Source: a virus. From it: a stretch of 64,000 nucleotides of DNA. Within the stretch, counting starts at the first letter, position 1; the number at the start of each line of letters is the position of its first letter. Location of the stretch: IMG/VR virus record IMGVR_UViG_3300037245_004243, positions 1 to 64,000 of that record, one strand, 5' to 3'. Positions 30,187-37,741 of the stretch are shown one piece after another. The notes beneath the pieces are model-generated. The model searched no databases. It saw only the letters and a list, made by a program, of their open reading frames with translations, and was not told the DNA's origin. A program made the position numbers and the translations under genes.

Positions 30187-31551
30187 ATGGAAACCGTTTA
30201 TTCGATAGTAAAACACCTGGAAGCAACGCCGGGCAAGAACGACAAACTCGCCTATCTCAAGGCAAACGCCAACGACGATATTAAAGAGTTTTTCTACCTC
30301 GCCCTCGAGCCGACCATTCTTTTCTGGATCAAGAAAATCCCCGCTTACACGCCGGATACCTATTCCCACACAATGTCATTTTTTGAGGCCACATATGAAT
30401 TGGTCAATGTGATAGCATCCCGTAAGCGCACCGGAGACGCCGCGCGAAACTTTGTCGCCGACCTTTTAAGCCAACTTACAGAAAACGACGCCAAAATGCT
30501 CGAGCGCATCATTTTAAAAGACGCCTCGGTTGGGATGTCGGCCAAAACCATCAATAAGGTATGGAAAGGGCTTTGCACGGAAAAACTGTATGACCGCTGC
30601 GCCGCCTTCAACGAGAAAAACCTGGCCATCATAAAATATCGCGCTCTGGTACAGCTAAAAGCGGACGGACTTTTCATCAACGTCATCCGCAAATCCACCG
30701 GGACAACCTTTTTGAGCCGGAATATGAAACCGATGGAATTCCACGGATACCTTGAGGAAGAAATTGCAGCCTTTAATATCCCGGGAGACGTCGACATGGT
30801 AATCCACGGGGAAGGCCTGGTAATGAATAAAACCGGCACCGGATTCGAGGATCGCAAAACCGGCAACGGTATCATTTCGAAGGCCATCAAGGGTACCATC
30901 AGCAAGGAAGAAGCCAGCCGGGTACATTTGAAAGTATGGGATATCATGCCGCTTGCCGACTGGAAAGCCAAAAAATGCATTTTCCCTTACGAGCAGCGCC
31001 TCCGGACCTTAGAAGCCGCCCTGCCGGTCAACAGCAAGGTAAAAATCATCGCTACCAAAGCGGTCAACAACCTGGACGAGGCATACGAATTTTTCAACAA
31101 AATGCTGGATAACGGCCAGGAAGGTTGCATCCTGAAAAACCTGGACGGTATCTGGAGAAACTCATCCTCCGGTAACAAAGATTGCGTAAAAATGAAAAAG
31201 AAAGATCCCGCTGACCTGCTTTGTGTTGGTACCATTCCCTTTGCCAAGAAAACGGTTATGCGAGGTAGCCAGGAAATTGATACAAGCAATTGGATCGGCG
31301 CCCTGATACTTGAAAGCTCGGATGGCTTTATCAAATGCAACGCCGGGTCTGGCCTGAACGACGAAATGAGGGAGATGCCGCCTTCCCATTATATCGGAGG
31401 CATTTTCGAGATAGAATACAACGAAATCATTTCATCAAAAACCAAAGCTACCATGAGCCTCTTCCTGCCCATCATAAAGGAACGCCGGGTCGACAAGGAC
31501 GAGGCCGATTCATATGAGCTGATTGTCGAACGCGCCAAGGGTAGAAAATAA
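30187..31551 (+). CDS. 30: ATP-dependent DNA ligase (T4 gp30-like)
   Basis: Joins Okazaki fragments. Motif I QLKADGL at about 157 with the adenylated Lys, motif III HGEGLVM (about 205), motif IV EGCILKN (about 314), motif V VKMKKK (about 335), then an OB domain. 454 aa; T4 gp30 is 487. AAAAGGAGAAATAATT before the ATG. It has a strong promoter of its own and a CGGAC-GTCCG stem after the stop. Confidence 0.93.
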   Translation: METVYSIVKHLEATPGKNDKLAYLKANANDDIKEFFYLALEPTILFWIKKIPAYTPDTYSHTMSFFEATYELVNVIASRKRTGDAARNFVADLLSQLTENDAKMLERIILKDASVGMSAKTINKVWKGLCTEKLYDRCAAFNEKNLAIIKYRALVQLKADGLFINVIRKSTGTTFLSRNMKPMEFHGYLEEEIAAFNIPGDVDMVIHGEGLVMNKTGTGFEDRKTGNGIISKAIKGTISKEEASRVHLKVWDIMPLADWKAKKCIFPYEQRLRTLEAALPVNSKVKIIATKAVNNLDEAYEFFNKMLDNGQEGCILKNLDGIWRNSSSGNKDCVKMKKKDPADLLCVGTIPFAKKTVMRGSQEIDTSNWIGALILESSDGFIKCNAGSGLNDEMREMPPSHYIGGIFEIEYNEIISSKTKATMSLFLPIIKERRVDKDEADSYELIVERAKGRK

Positions 31552-31603
31552 CCGGACACAAATGCGGACAATAAACCGGACATAATGTCCGTAAGGAGAA
31601 TTC

Positions 31604-32323
31604 ATGAGCAAACACCCACTTACATTAGAAAAAGAATATCTGAAAGATCTGGCCTCACAAATAATCGATTTGAAATTGAAGATTCGGACGGGATCGATAT
31701 CAAAGTTGCCATGCCTCGCTCCCGTGATAATATGTTATAGGCCACCGCGAGTCCTCAGCACCTGGCAGCGAGACCTGGCCAGGTTAAAATCAGATTACCG
31801 GCATCGCCATATGGCATATTGCTTGACTCGTCATAGTATTGCAAACCGATTTGATAAGAATATAAATGGACAAATTCCATCCTATGGGTCAGTTTTTCGC
31901 AAGGGACCAATTATATCCTGCCGCTCAAAATGCAAAATGAATTACCGGAGAATCAATGTACATCGCGGGATTTTGCTCACCGCAATTGCCAAATTTCAAT
32001 CCAATCAAATCGACAATCTCATAAAAGAAAACAATGGACTCAAACCCTGCATCGCCATTTTTAAACCCGAGTTCGGTGAAGAAAAGAAACTTCGGATCAA
32101 GGATTTTACCCCATGCACTAACGGGGATTTCATATGGGATTGCAAAAAAAACGGGACCATTTATAACGACCATTCGGAATGGTTTGCTCATGCCGGGGAT
32201 ATAGTAACCCTCGACAGGAAAGAGTATAATAAGATGCCAGATGATTTGAAAATGCCCCATAAAAATCCGATGGACCCGGTACATCAGGATGCCACCGATT
32301 TTATGATGGATTTTGAATTTTAG
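31604..32323 (+). CDS. hypothetical protein (239 aa)
   Basis: AAGGAGAATTC before the ATG, following a CGGACAtaatgtccg stem-loop. Basic N-terminal half with RDLARLKSDYRHRHMAYCL and RSKCKMNYRR; the C-terminal half has TPCTNGDFIWDC and an acidic end. I considered a frameshift in the first half but codon use looks continuous. No family recognised. Confidence 0.65.
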   Translation: MSKHPLTLEKEYLKDLASQIIDLKLKIRTGSISKLPCLAPVIICYRPPRVLSTWQRDLARLKSDYRHRHMAYCLTRHSIANRFDKNINGQIPSYGSVFRKGPIISCRSKCKMNYRRINVHRGILLTAIAKFQSNQIDNLIKENNGLKPCIAIFKPEFGEEKKLRIKDFTPCTNGDFIWDCKKNGTIYNDHSEWFAHAGDIVTLDRKEYNKMPDDLKMPHKNPMDPVHQDATDFMMDFEF

Positions 32324-32324
32324 T

Positions 32325-32353
32325 TTGACAATACCGTAAACCCGATATATAAT
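32325..32353 (+). promoter_or_regulatory. consensus sigma70 promoter
   Basis: TTGACA (32325-32330), 17 bases, TATAAT (32348-32353): a perfect match with ideal spacing. Confidence 0.85.
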
Positions 32354-32390
32354 ACAATTTTAAACCACACTTAAACAAGGAGACCTGATT

Positions 32391-33308
32391 ATGGAAGTAT
32401 TAGCAAACGGATTTAAAGCAAACTTTTGGGTACCAGTCGAGGAAGAGCCGGATATCGACCGGTTTATTGATGAACAAATCATGATCGATATGGACCGCTT
32501 TATATTGATCGGTATTCTGGAAAAGGTGTCGACCTGCAAAAAGAAAAACGAGGAAAAAGAGTTCGAATATTTCAAACAGATCACCGTGCAGGTTACCAAT
32601 GTCTGCCTCGCATCCGACAAGAATTTCAATATCCAGATCCCAGGCAAAAAGGATGAATTCCTGTATGAAGTCAAATTCCGCTATGCAAACTGCAAAGCCG
32701 ATCTTGAGCCTGAGCCTGAAGAGATATTCGAGGGAGGCGCCGATGAGGTCGCTTTCGATGTCGTCGTCCCTGTCCCTGCACATTTGCTGCCGGATGATGA
32801 ATTATCACCGGAAGACGACTATGAGGAAGAAGATATCGATGATGACGACCTTGACCGTGAACCAGTCGGGCCGGAAGACGCCGACTATCTTGCCGAACAG
32901 AATGCCGCCAATGCCGCCTCCAAGAAATCTGTCGAAGACTTGACAAAGGAAATCGAAGTCCTAAAAGCGGCGCCGGGGGATTACGAAAAACAAATTGCAA
33001 CATATGAACGTGCCATCAAAACAATGGAAGCAATGGATGCAATTGCCGACGACGACGATATTTCAGAATTGGAAGAGCAGAAAGACGCCGCCGACACCGA
33101 CGCAGCAATTTCCGAAGATGAAGTTGCCGACTATGAAAAATCGACCGCCGATGGTGCACGCCGGGAAGCCGAAGGGGTGGAATTCGGATACAACGATGAA
33201 ACCACACCGGAAGATGAGCCAGAGCCAGAGCCGGAAGAGAATCCTGACGACGACGGAATCGACGAGCCGGAAGAGAATCCTGACGACGACGGAATCGACT
33301 GGGGATAA
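32391..33308 (+). CDS. highly acidic protein with C-terminal tandem repeat (305 aa)
   Basis: Consensus promoter and AAGGAGACCTGATT, so probably abundant. Residues 1-105 form a folded, beta-rich domain; 106-305 are mostly Asp/Glu/Pro/Ala with a coiled-coil stretch (about 180-215). Ends with two exact 12-residue repeats EPEENPDDDGID. The long negative tail suggests DNA mimicry or a chaperone-type role, by inference. Not recognised. Confidence 0.7.
   Translation: MEVLANGFKANFWVPVEEEPDIDRFIDEQIMIDMDRFILIGILEKVSTCKKKNEEKEFEYFKQITVQVTNVCLASDKNFNIQIPGKKDEFLYEVKFRYANCKADLEPEPEEIFEGGADEVAFDVVVPVPAHLLPDDELSPEDDYEEEDIDDDDLDREPVGPEDADYLAEQNAANAASKKSVEDLTKEIEVLKAAPGDYEKQIATYERAIKTMEAMDAIADDDDISELEEQKDAADTDAAISEDEVADYEKSTADGARREAEGVEFGYNDETTPEDEPEPEPEENPDDDGIDEPEENPDDDGIDWG
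33228..33299 (+). repeat. tandem 36-bp repeat, two exact copies
   Basis: 33228-33263 and 33264-33299 are identical and in frame, coding EPEENPDDDGID twice. Confidence 0.9.
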
Positions 33309-33317
33309 TAAATACTT

Positions 33318-33364
33318 TTGACGGTTTTCCTGCAATGTGCTAATATCACCACATTGCAGGAAAA
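33318..33364 (+). promoter_or_regulatory. promoter overlapped by a 15-bp inverted repeat
   Basis: TTGACG (33318-33323), 17 bases, TAATAT (33341-33346). TTTTCCTGCAATGTG (33325-33339) is perfectly inverted at 33350-33364. The repeat straddles the -10, so it could be an operator; in read-through RNA it is a strong hairpin. Confidence 0.65.
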
Positions 33365-33394
33365 CGAAATAAATAAAGAAAAGGAGAATTGAAA

Positions 33395-33895
33395 ATGGAA
33401 TCATCGAAATACAGAAATGCAGTAAGAGGCGGCGGCATCAAAGTCGCCCTGGAAGATTGGACAGAACTTATCACAGAATCGGGCATGAAAGCTTTCTGGC
33501 CTTCCTGGGCATATGGCCAGTATATCAAAGAGAGCAACATCGCCGCGCAAGCAAAACGCGCTCGCCTTGGTAACCGGAAGATCGCCGATATCAAGGAAAA
33601 GGTCATCAACCGGCATGGCAAAAATGTCCGCATCCTTTTTAACCGAAAGAACGGGGCCATCATCCCAACAAAGGGTTTGAGCACCGCCAACGCCGCCCGG
33701 CTCGATAAAAGGAATAAACGTGCTGCCAAGCAGTGCCTATATTTTGCCGAGCGAAACCACCTGGAGGCGATTACCACCGCCCTGAAAATGCCGCGCGATA
33801 TACGCCGGACGCTCTGCCGTAAACTCAGATTGGCTTGGGGAACACTGACTTCCGGAGGGTACCGGGAAGCCGAGGCCATGATTCGGGAAGGATAA
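33395..33895 (+). CDS. basic hypothetical protein (166 aa)
   Basis: AAGGAGAATTGAAA before ATG 33395. Arg/Lys-rich (KRARLGNRKIADIKEKV, RLDKRNKRAAKQ, RDIRRTLCRKLRL), predicted mostly helical, so likely nucleic-acid binding. Preceded by the palindromic promoter. Family not recognised. Confidence 0.7.
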   Translation: MESSKYRNAVRGGGIKVALEDWTELITESGMKAFWPSWAYGQYIKESNIAAQAKRARLGNRKIADIKEKVINRHGKNVRILFNRKNGAIIPTKGLSTANAARLDKRNKRAAKQCLYFAERNHLEAITTALKMPRDIRRTLCRKLRLAWGTLTSGGYREAEAMIREG

Positions 33896-33896
33896 A

Positions 33897-34127
33897 ATGA
33901 ACATATCTAAAGCGATATTTGCCAAAATGGAGTCTGGCCACGGGCTAATAGAAGTAATCTGCGATCTGGTCGAGGGATCGGACGAGATAGATTATGAAGA
34001 TGTGGCCGACGTCATAAAGGAAAACCCAACTATGATGGATCTCCTGGAACACGAATTTAAAACCAGGAAAATGATCAATCCCGACGCCGAGGACATAAAT
34101 TTAACAGAGATTTTCAAAGGATTATAA
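33897..34127 (+). CDS. small acidic protein, candidate gp33-like late transcription factor (76 aa)
   Basis: Helical, acidic; the segment LIEVICDLVEGSDEIDYEDV followed by KENPTMMDLLEHEFKTRKM resembles the pattern of T4 gp33 (co-activator of late transcription that bridges RNA polymerase and the clamp). It ends LTEIFKGL, which could be a degenerate clamp-binding tail. Position upstream of the gp59-like and gp32-like genes is that of gene 33 in T4. Similarity is weak, so the call rests mainly on synteny. Confidence 0.35.
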   Translation: MNISKAIFAKMESGHGLIEVICDLVEGSDEIDYEDVADVIKENPTMMDLLEHEFKTRKMINPDAEDINLTEIFKGL

Positions 34128-34128
34128 T

Positions 34129-34533
34129 ATGACACCAATACAAATCGAACAAATCGGTAGAATGGAGGCACTTAAAAATTGTGATATGTGCGCCAGAAAA
34201 TTAGCACATCTCCATTTTTATGTCGAGGGCAAAACCAAGAAATTTAAAACTTTCGAGGACTGCCTTGCCCATACCAAATCAGAAATGACTGATTGGGCCG
34301 AGACATGTGCCGATGGATTTCCACAAGAATTTCATTCTTTCAACGGAGGGAAATCCAAATCAGAATTTTTGGCAGAAGACGCTGTCCGCGCCGCCGCCGA
34401 AGGGGTATGGGAAAAAGACAGCTATCCTTTGGCCGCACAAACCGTCAGTTGCATTTCTTTAGATGATGACCATATCATCGAGCTATGCCGCGATGAAAAT
34501 TTCAAAGGATTTATAAAAACATGCCTAAAATAA
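34129..34533 (+). CDS. hypothetical protein (134 aa)
   Basis: N-terminal CDMCARKLAHLHF cysteine pair with His, second half helical. Overlaps the next gene by 13 bases. Unknown. Confidence 0.65.
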   Translation: MTPIQIEQIGRMEALKNCDMCARKLAHLHFYVEGKTKKFKTFEDCLAHTKSEMTDWAETCADGFPQEFHSFNGGKSKSEFLAEDAVRAAAEGVWEKDSYPLAAQTVSCISLDDDHIIELCRDENFKGFIKTCLK

Positions 34534-34772
34534 CAAAATCATATTGTGATATCTGCGGAGATGAGACCGATGGTTGCACAGAAATAGATATCCATGCCGG
34601 GGAAGCCAGCACCATCTCGGTCGAACATACCATCTCGATCAATTTAAAAGTGGAACGGCACGGGCCAGTTAATTCGATTTCTGAGCCAGTTGGTTTAATG
34701 CCAAGTGACGAAATCTGCATTAACTGCTATTATACCATATTATATAATCATATAAAAGGAAGAGCCGGATAG
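34521..34772 (+). CDS. zinc-finger protein (83 aa)
   Basis: CDICGDE at about residue 9 and CINCYYT at about 67, separated by a beta-rich stretch: the usual small phage zinc-binding protein layout. Starts inside the preceding gene, four bases before the next. Confidence 0.7.
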   Translation: MPKITKSYCDICGDETDGCTEIDIHAGEASTISVEHTISINLKVERHGPVNSISEPVGLMPSDEICINCYYTILYNHIKGRAG

Positions 34773-34776
34773 AAAA

Positions 34777-35463
34777 ATGAAAAAAATTCATGATTTCACA
34801 GGATTCCATGCATATTGGATTTATGTGACCGTCAAAAGTATCCATTTCGGTACTAAGAAATTTGATATCATGCACCAGCGCCTCCCAAAAAAGGAACGGT
34901 TTCTTAAAAGCTGGAACGAGGGCCGGAAAGACCGCGACGGGATGATGTTCCTTAAAGTTATGGAGCGCATACCGGCAAGGAAGATGGATTATATTCGATG
35001 TTTCGCCGCATACTATATGAAAAATCCTTCATTCCATGTAAGCGATATCATGAACGATGACTTCCAGACGCACAAAGGAAACGAACTGGAATTAAACGAT
35101 ATCCTGGCCACGGTAAAATCAGATTATTTGACTGCCCTCCTATACTGCAATGAAAAAGGTATCCAGCCAGAAGATATGTTTTATGGCCGGGACAACGGTT
35201 ATTTGATATATCCGGTTATTTATCGTCTATATGATATCGGCAAAGTAAGTGTCAATTCGATGATCGCCTTTCATGAGGTATTTAATATCGGAGCAAAAAT
35301 CTGTGTCAACCACGAGACCAATATAGTCGATCTCGAAAGAGCTAAAGAATACCGCCTCATTTTTGACAAATATTCTCCTATCGTGTATAATTACTTTGAA
35401 GGTATTGCATGGAAAAAGGAAATTCAAGATTACCACCATTACATAATGAAATACGGGAGATGA
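34777..35463 (+). CDS. 59: replicative helicase loader, T4 gp59-like
   Basis: 228 aa (T4 gp59 217). Pattern agrees with gp59: N-terminal AYWIYVTVKSIHFGTKKFDI, WNEGRKDRDGMMFLKV, then a C-terminal half with DDILATVKSDYLTALLYC-like helices, YPVIYRLYDIGKVS and a final HEVFNI ... YRLIFDKY. gp59 loads the gp41 helicase on SSB-coated forks. It lies upstream of the gp32-like SSB gene, as in T4, which supports the weak sequence match. Confidence 0.7.
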   Translation: MKKIHDFTGFHAYWIYVTVKSIHFGTKKFDIMHQRLPKKERFLKSWNEGRKDRDGMMFLKVMERIPARKMDYIRCFAAYYMKNPSFHVSDIMNDDFQTHKGNELELNDILATVKSDYLTALLYCNEKGIQPEDMFYGRDNGYLIYPVIYRLYDIGKVSVNSMIAFHEVFNIGAKICVNHETNIVDLERAKEYRLIFDKYSPIVYNYFEGIAWKKEIQDYHHYIMKYGR

Positions 35464-35465
35464 AA

Positions 35466-35738
35466 ATGTCGGAGCGAAAAATAATGTCAAGTAAAGATCG
35501 AATTGATACCATTAAGGTGATATGGGCAACATATTGTGACGTTATACTGGACGGGTATGCCTGTCAAATCGATGAAATATTAGAGGAGCAGGGATGCAGC
35601 TCATGCGCCATCAAAACCATCACGGATAAAATGAGGGCTTTCCGGCACGAATTCTATGCTGAAAAATGCCCGGCCACTATCGCTCAGCGAGTAAGGAGAA
35701 TCCTGCAAGTAAGGAGAATCCATGCTGAAAGATATTAA
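35466..35738 (+). CDS. hypothetical protein (90 aa)
   Basis: ATG 35466, 8 bases after GGGAG; ATG 35460 is too close to it. Contains Cys at five positions (YCDVILDGYAC, CSSCAIKT). Its 3' end carries an in-frame 18-bp duplication (VRRILQ/VRRIHA) that also duplicates a ribosome binding site for the next gene. Confidence 0.6.
   Translation: MSERKIMSSKDRIDTIKVIWATYCDVILDGYACQIDEILEEQGCSSCAIKTITDKMRAFRHEFYAEKCPATIAQRVRRILQVRRIHAERY
35690..35721 (+). repeat. 14-bp direct repeat duplicating a ribosome binding site
   Basis: AGTAAGGAGAATCC at 35690-35703 and 35708-35721 (18-bp period). The second copy serves ATG 35722. Confidence 0.8.
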
Positions 35739-35889
35739 AAATATATTACTTTCCGATGATGATATCGATAGAAAGGCCAAGCGGATAGAATTATTATTTA
35801 AAACTGTTTTAAGGCAGGAGAGGCTTAAAGCGGATTATTTAAAAATGAGATATGAGAAAGGATTGTGTAATTATGAAAGAACACTTTGA
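35722..35889 (+). CDS. small helical protein (55 aa)
   Basis: AAGGAGAATCC before the ATG. Lys/Arg-rich helical (DDDIDRKAKRIELLFK). Overlaps the next gene by 17 bases. Unknown. Confidence 0.55.
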   Translation: MLKDIKNILLSDDDIDRKAKRIELLFKTVLRQERLKADYLKMRYEKGLCNYERTL

Positions 35890-36226
35890 AAAACAATTAA
35901 CAATAGTGAAAACTTGTGATGGGGAAATGATAGATTCCCTGAAGGGCTGCTCGATCTATGGGGCATATGGGATTGGCGACAAAGTTCTTTTCTTTCTGGA
36001 GCAATCGGATATCGACGACTCCGGCTCGGACAAGCCTTCGATTAGCTTTTCCATGAAAACGGTTACTGAGCGAGAACTACCTGAGCTGGATAAAGAATAT
36101 GAATTTATCAGAATGGGAGGAACGACGCCAGGGAAAATACCAGTGCTCAAAAAGAAAGTGCTGCCATCGAAATGGTGGGATAATTTCTTCACAAATTTTT
36201 CTGGATTTTCCATTTTTCCGATGTGA
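35873..36226 (+). CDS. hypothetical protein (117 aa)
   Basis: ATG 35873 with AAAGGA upstream; ATG 35852 lacks a site. Beta-rich middle (IYGAYGIGDKVLFFLEQSD) and a C-terminus with FFTNFSGFSIFPM. Lies between the gp59-like gene and the SSB promoter. Unknown. Confidence 0.65.
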   Translation: MKEHFEKQLTIVKTCDGEMIDSLKGCSIYGAYGIGDKVLFFLEQSDIDDSGSDKPSISFSMKTVTERELPELDKEYEFIRMGGTTPGKIPVLKKKVLPSKWWDNFFTNFSGFSIFPM

Positions 36227-36252
36227 CAGAACGGTAAGTAATGTGGTATGAT
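36223..36252 (+). promoter_or_regulatory. promoter of the SSB gene, TGTGACA class
   Basis: GTGACA (36223-36228), 18 bases, TATGAT (36247-36252). Confidence 0.65.
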
Positions 36253-36271
36253 TGTTGCATACATTCGAAGA

Positions 36272-36308
36272 GGGACTATTTTGGTCCCGCGCAATTAGGC
36301 CGAAAGGC
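36272..36308 (+). promoter_or_regulatory. structured 5' leader of the SSB gene
   Basis: Two stem-loops, GGGAC-tattttg-GTCCC (36272-36288) and GCC-GAAA-GGC (36299-36308), about 30 bases before the ATG. T4 gene 32 is autoregulated through a 5' leader structure; this may be the counterpart. Confidence 0.45.
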
Positions 36309-36337
36309 ACACTAACCATTAAGAAGGAGATTATTGC

Positions 36338-37408
36338 ATGGATTTTAAAAGTTTCAAAAAAGGCAGAGGCAAATTAGAAAAATCGGTTTCAAAAATGAAG
36401 GACCAGAATCCGAAATTCAAAAAGGACGAACGTTTCTGGTTACCCACAAAGGATGATGCCGGTTCATCCAACGCACTTATCCGCCTCTTGCCGCAGCCCG
36501 ACATCGAGAAGCCGCCGACGATTTCATTTTTCCAGCACGGTTTCAAGCAAAAGGGCAAATGGTTCATTGACAACTGCCCATCAACTTTTGCCAATCCCTG
36601 CCCGGTATGTGAACACATTCAACCGTATTGGGATGAGGACACCGATGACAGCCACAATTATGCTCGCCGGTATTCCCGCACAAAGCAATTTATCGCCAAT
36701 ATTCTCGTCATCAACGACCTGAATAAACCGGCCAACAACGGCAAAGTCTTCCTTTTCAAATTCGGAATAAAGATTTACGAGAAAATTGAAGAGAAAATCT
36801 TCCCCGAAAGCGAGATTGATGAGCCGGTCCAGATTTTCGACCCTTGGGAAGGTTGCGCATTCAAACTCAAACTTCGGCAGAAATCAAAGCGCAACAATTA
36901 TGACAACTCAGAATTCGTCACCGACAAATGTGGCCCGGTTGCAGATGACAAAGGCCTGGAAGTTATTTTTAACCAGATGATCGATCTCGATGAATTCTTG
37001 GCCGATGACAAGTTTCCGAAGTATGAGAAAATGGCCAAAAAGTTTAATCGCATCATGAAAATCAAAGACGGGAATACCACCGCACCGCCTCCCGCCGATG
37101 ATAAAGGGGATGAACTCCTGGACGAATTTTCCGATGGACCGGAGAATGCCAGCCAGCAAAAAGAGGCCGATGAGAAAGCCGGGCAAAAGCCCAACGATGT
37201 CCCCGCATCTGATGCCAAAAATGAAGCCGCTGATGATGATTTCAGCTTTGAAGACGAGCCCGAGCCCGATGCATCCGCTGCACCTGCAGAAAAGCAGGAA
37301 GCCGCTGATGCCGCGCCGCCGCCCGAAACCAAATCAGAACCCACCAAGGATTCGGGTGATGATTTTAATTTCGATGACGATGATCCAGATTTTAACTTTG
37401 ATGATTAA
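36338..37408 (+). CDS. 32: single-stranded DNA-binding protein (T4 gp32-like)
   Basis: Coats ssDNA in replication and recombination. Basic N-terminus for self-interaction; zinc site His67, Cys80, Cys88, Cys91 in the order of T4 gp32 (His64, Cys77, Cys87, Cys90); core with ARRYSRTKQFIANILVINDL and PWEGCAFKLKLRQKS. The C-terminus is long and acidic (residues about 260-356, ending DFNFDDDDPDFNFDD), longer than in T4 (301 aa total there). AAGGAGATTATTGC precedes the ATG. Own promoter and structured leader upstream, hairpin-rich 3' region and terminator downstream. Confidence 0.92.
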   Translation: MDFKSFKKGRGKLEKSVSKMKDQNPKFKKDERFWLPTKDDAGSSNALIRLLPQPDIEKPPTISFFQHGFKQKGKWFIDNCPSTFANPCPVCEHIQPYWDEDTDDSHNYARRYSRTKQFIANILVINDLNKPANNGKVFLFKFGIKIYEKIEEKIFPESEIDEPVQIFDPWEGCAFKLKLRQKSKRNNYDNSEFVTDKCGPVADDKGLEVIFNQMIDLDEFLADDKFPKYEKMAKKFNRIMKIKDGNTTAPPPADDKGDELLDEFSDGPENASQQKEADEKAGQKPNDVPASDAKNEAADDDFSFEDEPEPDASAAPAEKQEAADAAPPPETKSEPTKDSGDDFNFDDDDPDFNFDD

Positions 37409-37676
37409 CCTTTTAACCTGCGGCATGACGGGTATGACCGCCGCAACGAAATGGAGCTGATTGCCGGGTAATATTTAATGTATGGGTAGACTCAAGCTGG
37501 CCAAGCGCAAAGCCGTTAAACGTTCGATCCCAACGATGACGCTTCGAGTCACCCGGCATTCACCTCCTTTTTTCACCGAGGACGCACGATAGCGTTCAAC
37601 GTTCACGGAGTCACAGCCGAGATGAAACAGACCCTGCTTGACTTAAACAAGCAGGAATGGTTAGCATCCGGTTATA
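37409..37676 (+). other. structured noncoding region after the SSB gene
   Basis: TGCGGC/GCCGCA hairpin near 37420; then GGGTAGACTCAAGC (37484-) pairs with GCTTCGAGTCACCC (ending about 37557) around an inner CGTT/AACG stem. A 36-codon basic ORF (37482-37592, MGRLKLAKRKAVKR...) coincides with this structure but has no good ribosome binding site, so I leave it uncalled. Followed by the conserved motif copy B. Confidence 0.5.
37612..37671 (+). ncRNA. conserved 3'-UTR RNA motif, copy B
   Basis: CACAGCCGAGATG at 37612 and GCAGGAATGGTTAGCATCCGG at the 3' side match copy A (16461-16492) with two substitutions in the 21-base block. Between them copy B carries an extra hairpin CTGCTTG-acttaaa-CAAGCAG. 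Directly precedes a terminator, as in copy A. Confidence 0.6.
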
Positions 37677-37677
37677 G

Positions 37678-37708
37678 GGGAGGAGGCAATTTCGCTCCTC
37701 CCTTTTTT
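37678..37708 (+). terminator. rho-independent terminator of the SSB transcript
   Basis: GGGAGGAG pairs with CTCCTCCC, followed by TTTTTT. Confidence 0.92.
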
Positions 37709-37741
37709 AATTAACCAGGGGGAAATAAAGGATTTATTAGC

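Noticed and set aside
30360-30980. 206-codon antisense ORF in the DNA ligase gene
   Set aside because: Mirror of ligase codon bias; no promoter or ribosome binding site.
31604-31960. frameshift in the first half of the 239-aa gene
   Set aside because: The other frames contain several stops, and the basic segment in the called frame reads as a normal protein.
37482-37592. 36-codon basic ORF after the SSB gene
   Set aside because: No clear ribosome binding site, and the bases are better explained by long RNA pairing; kept only as a note.
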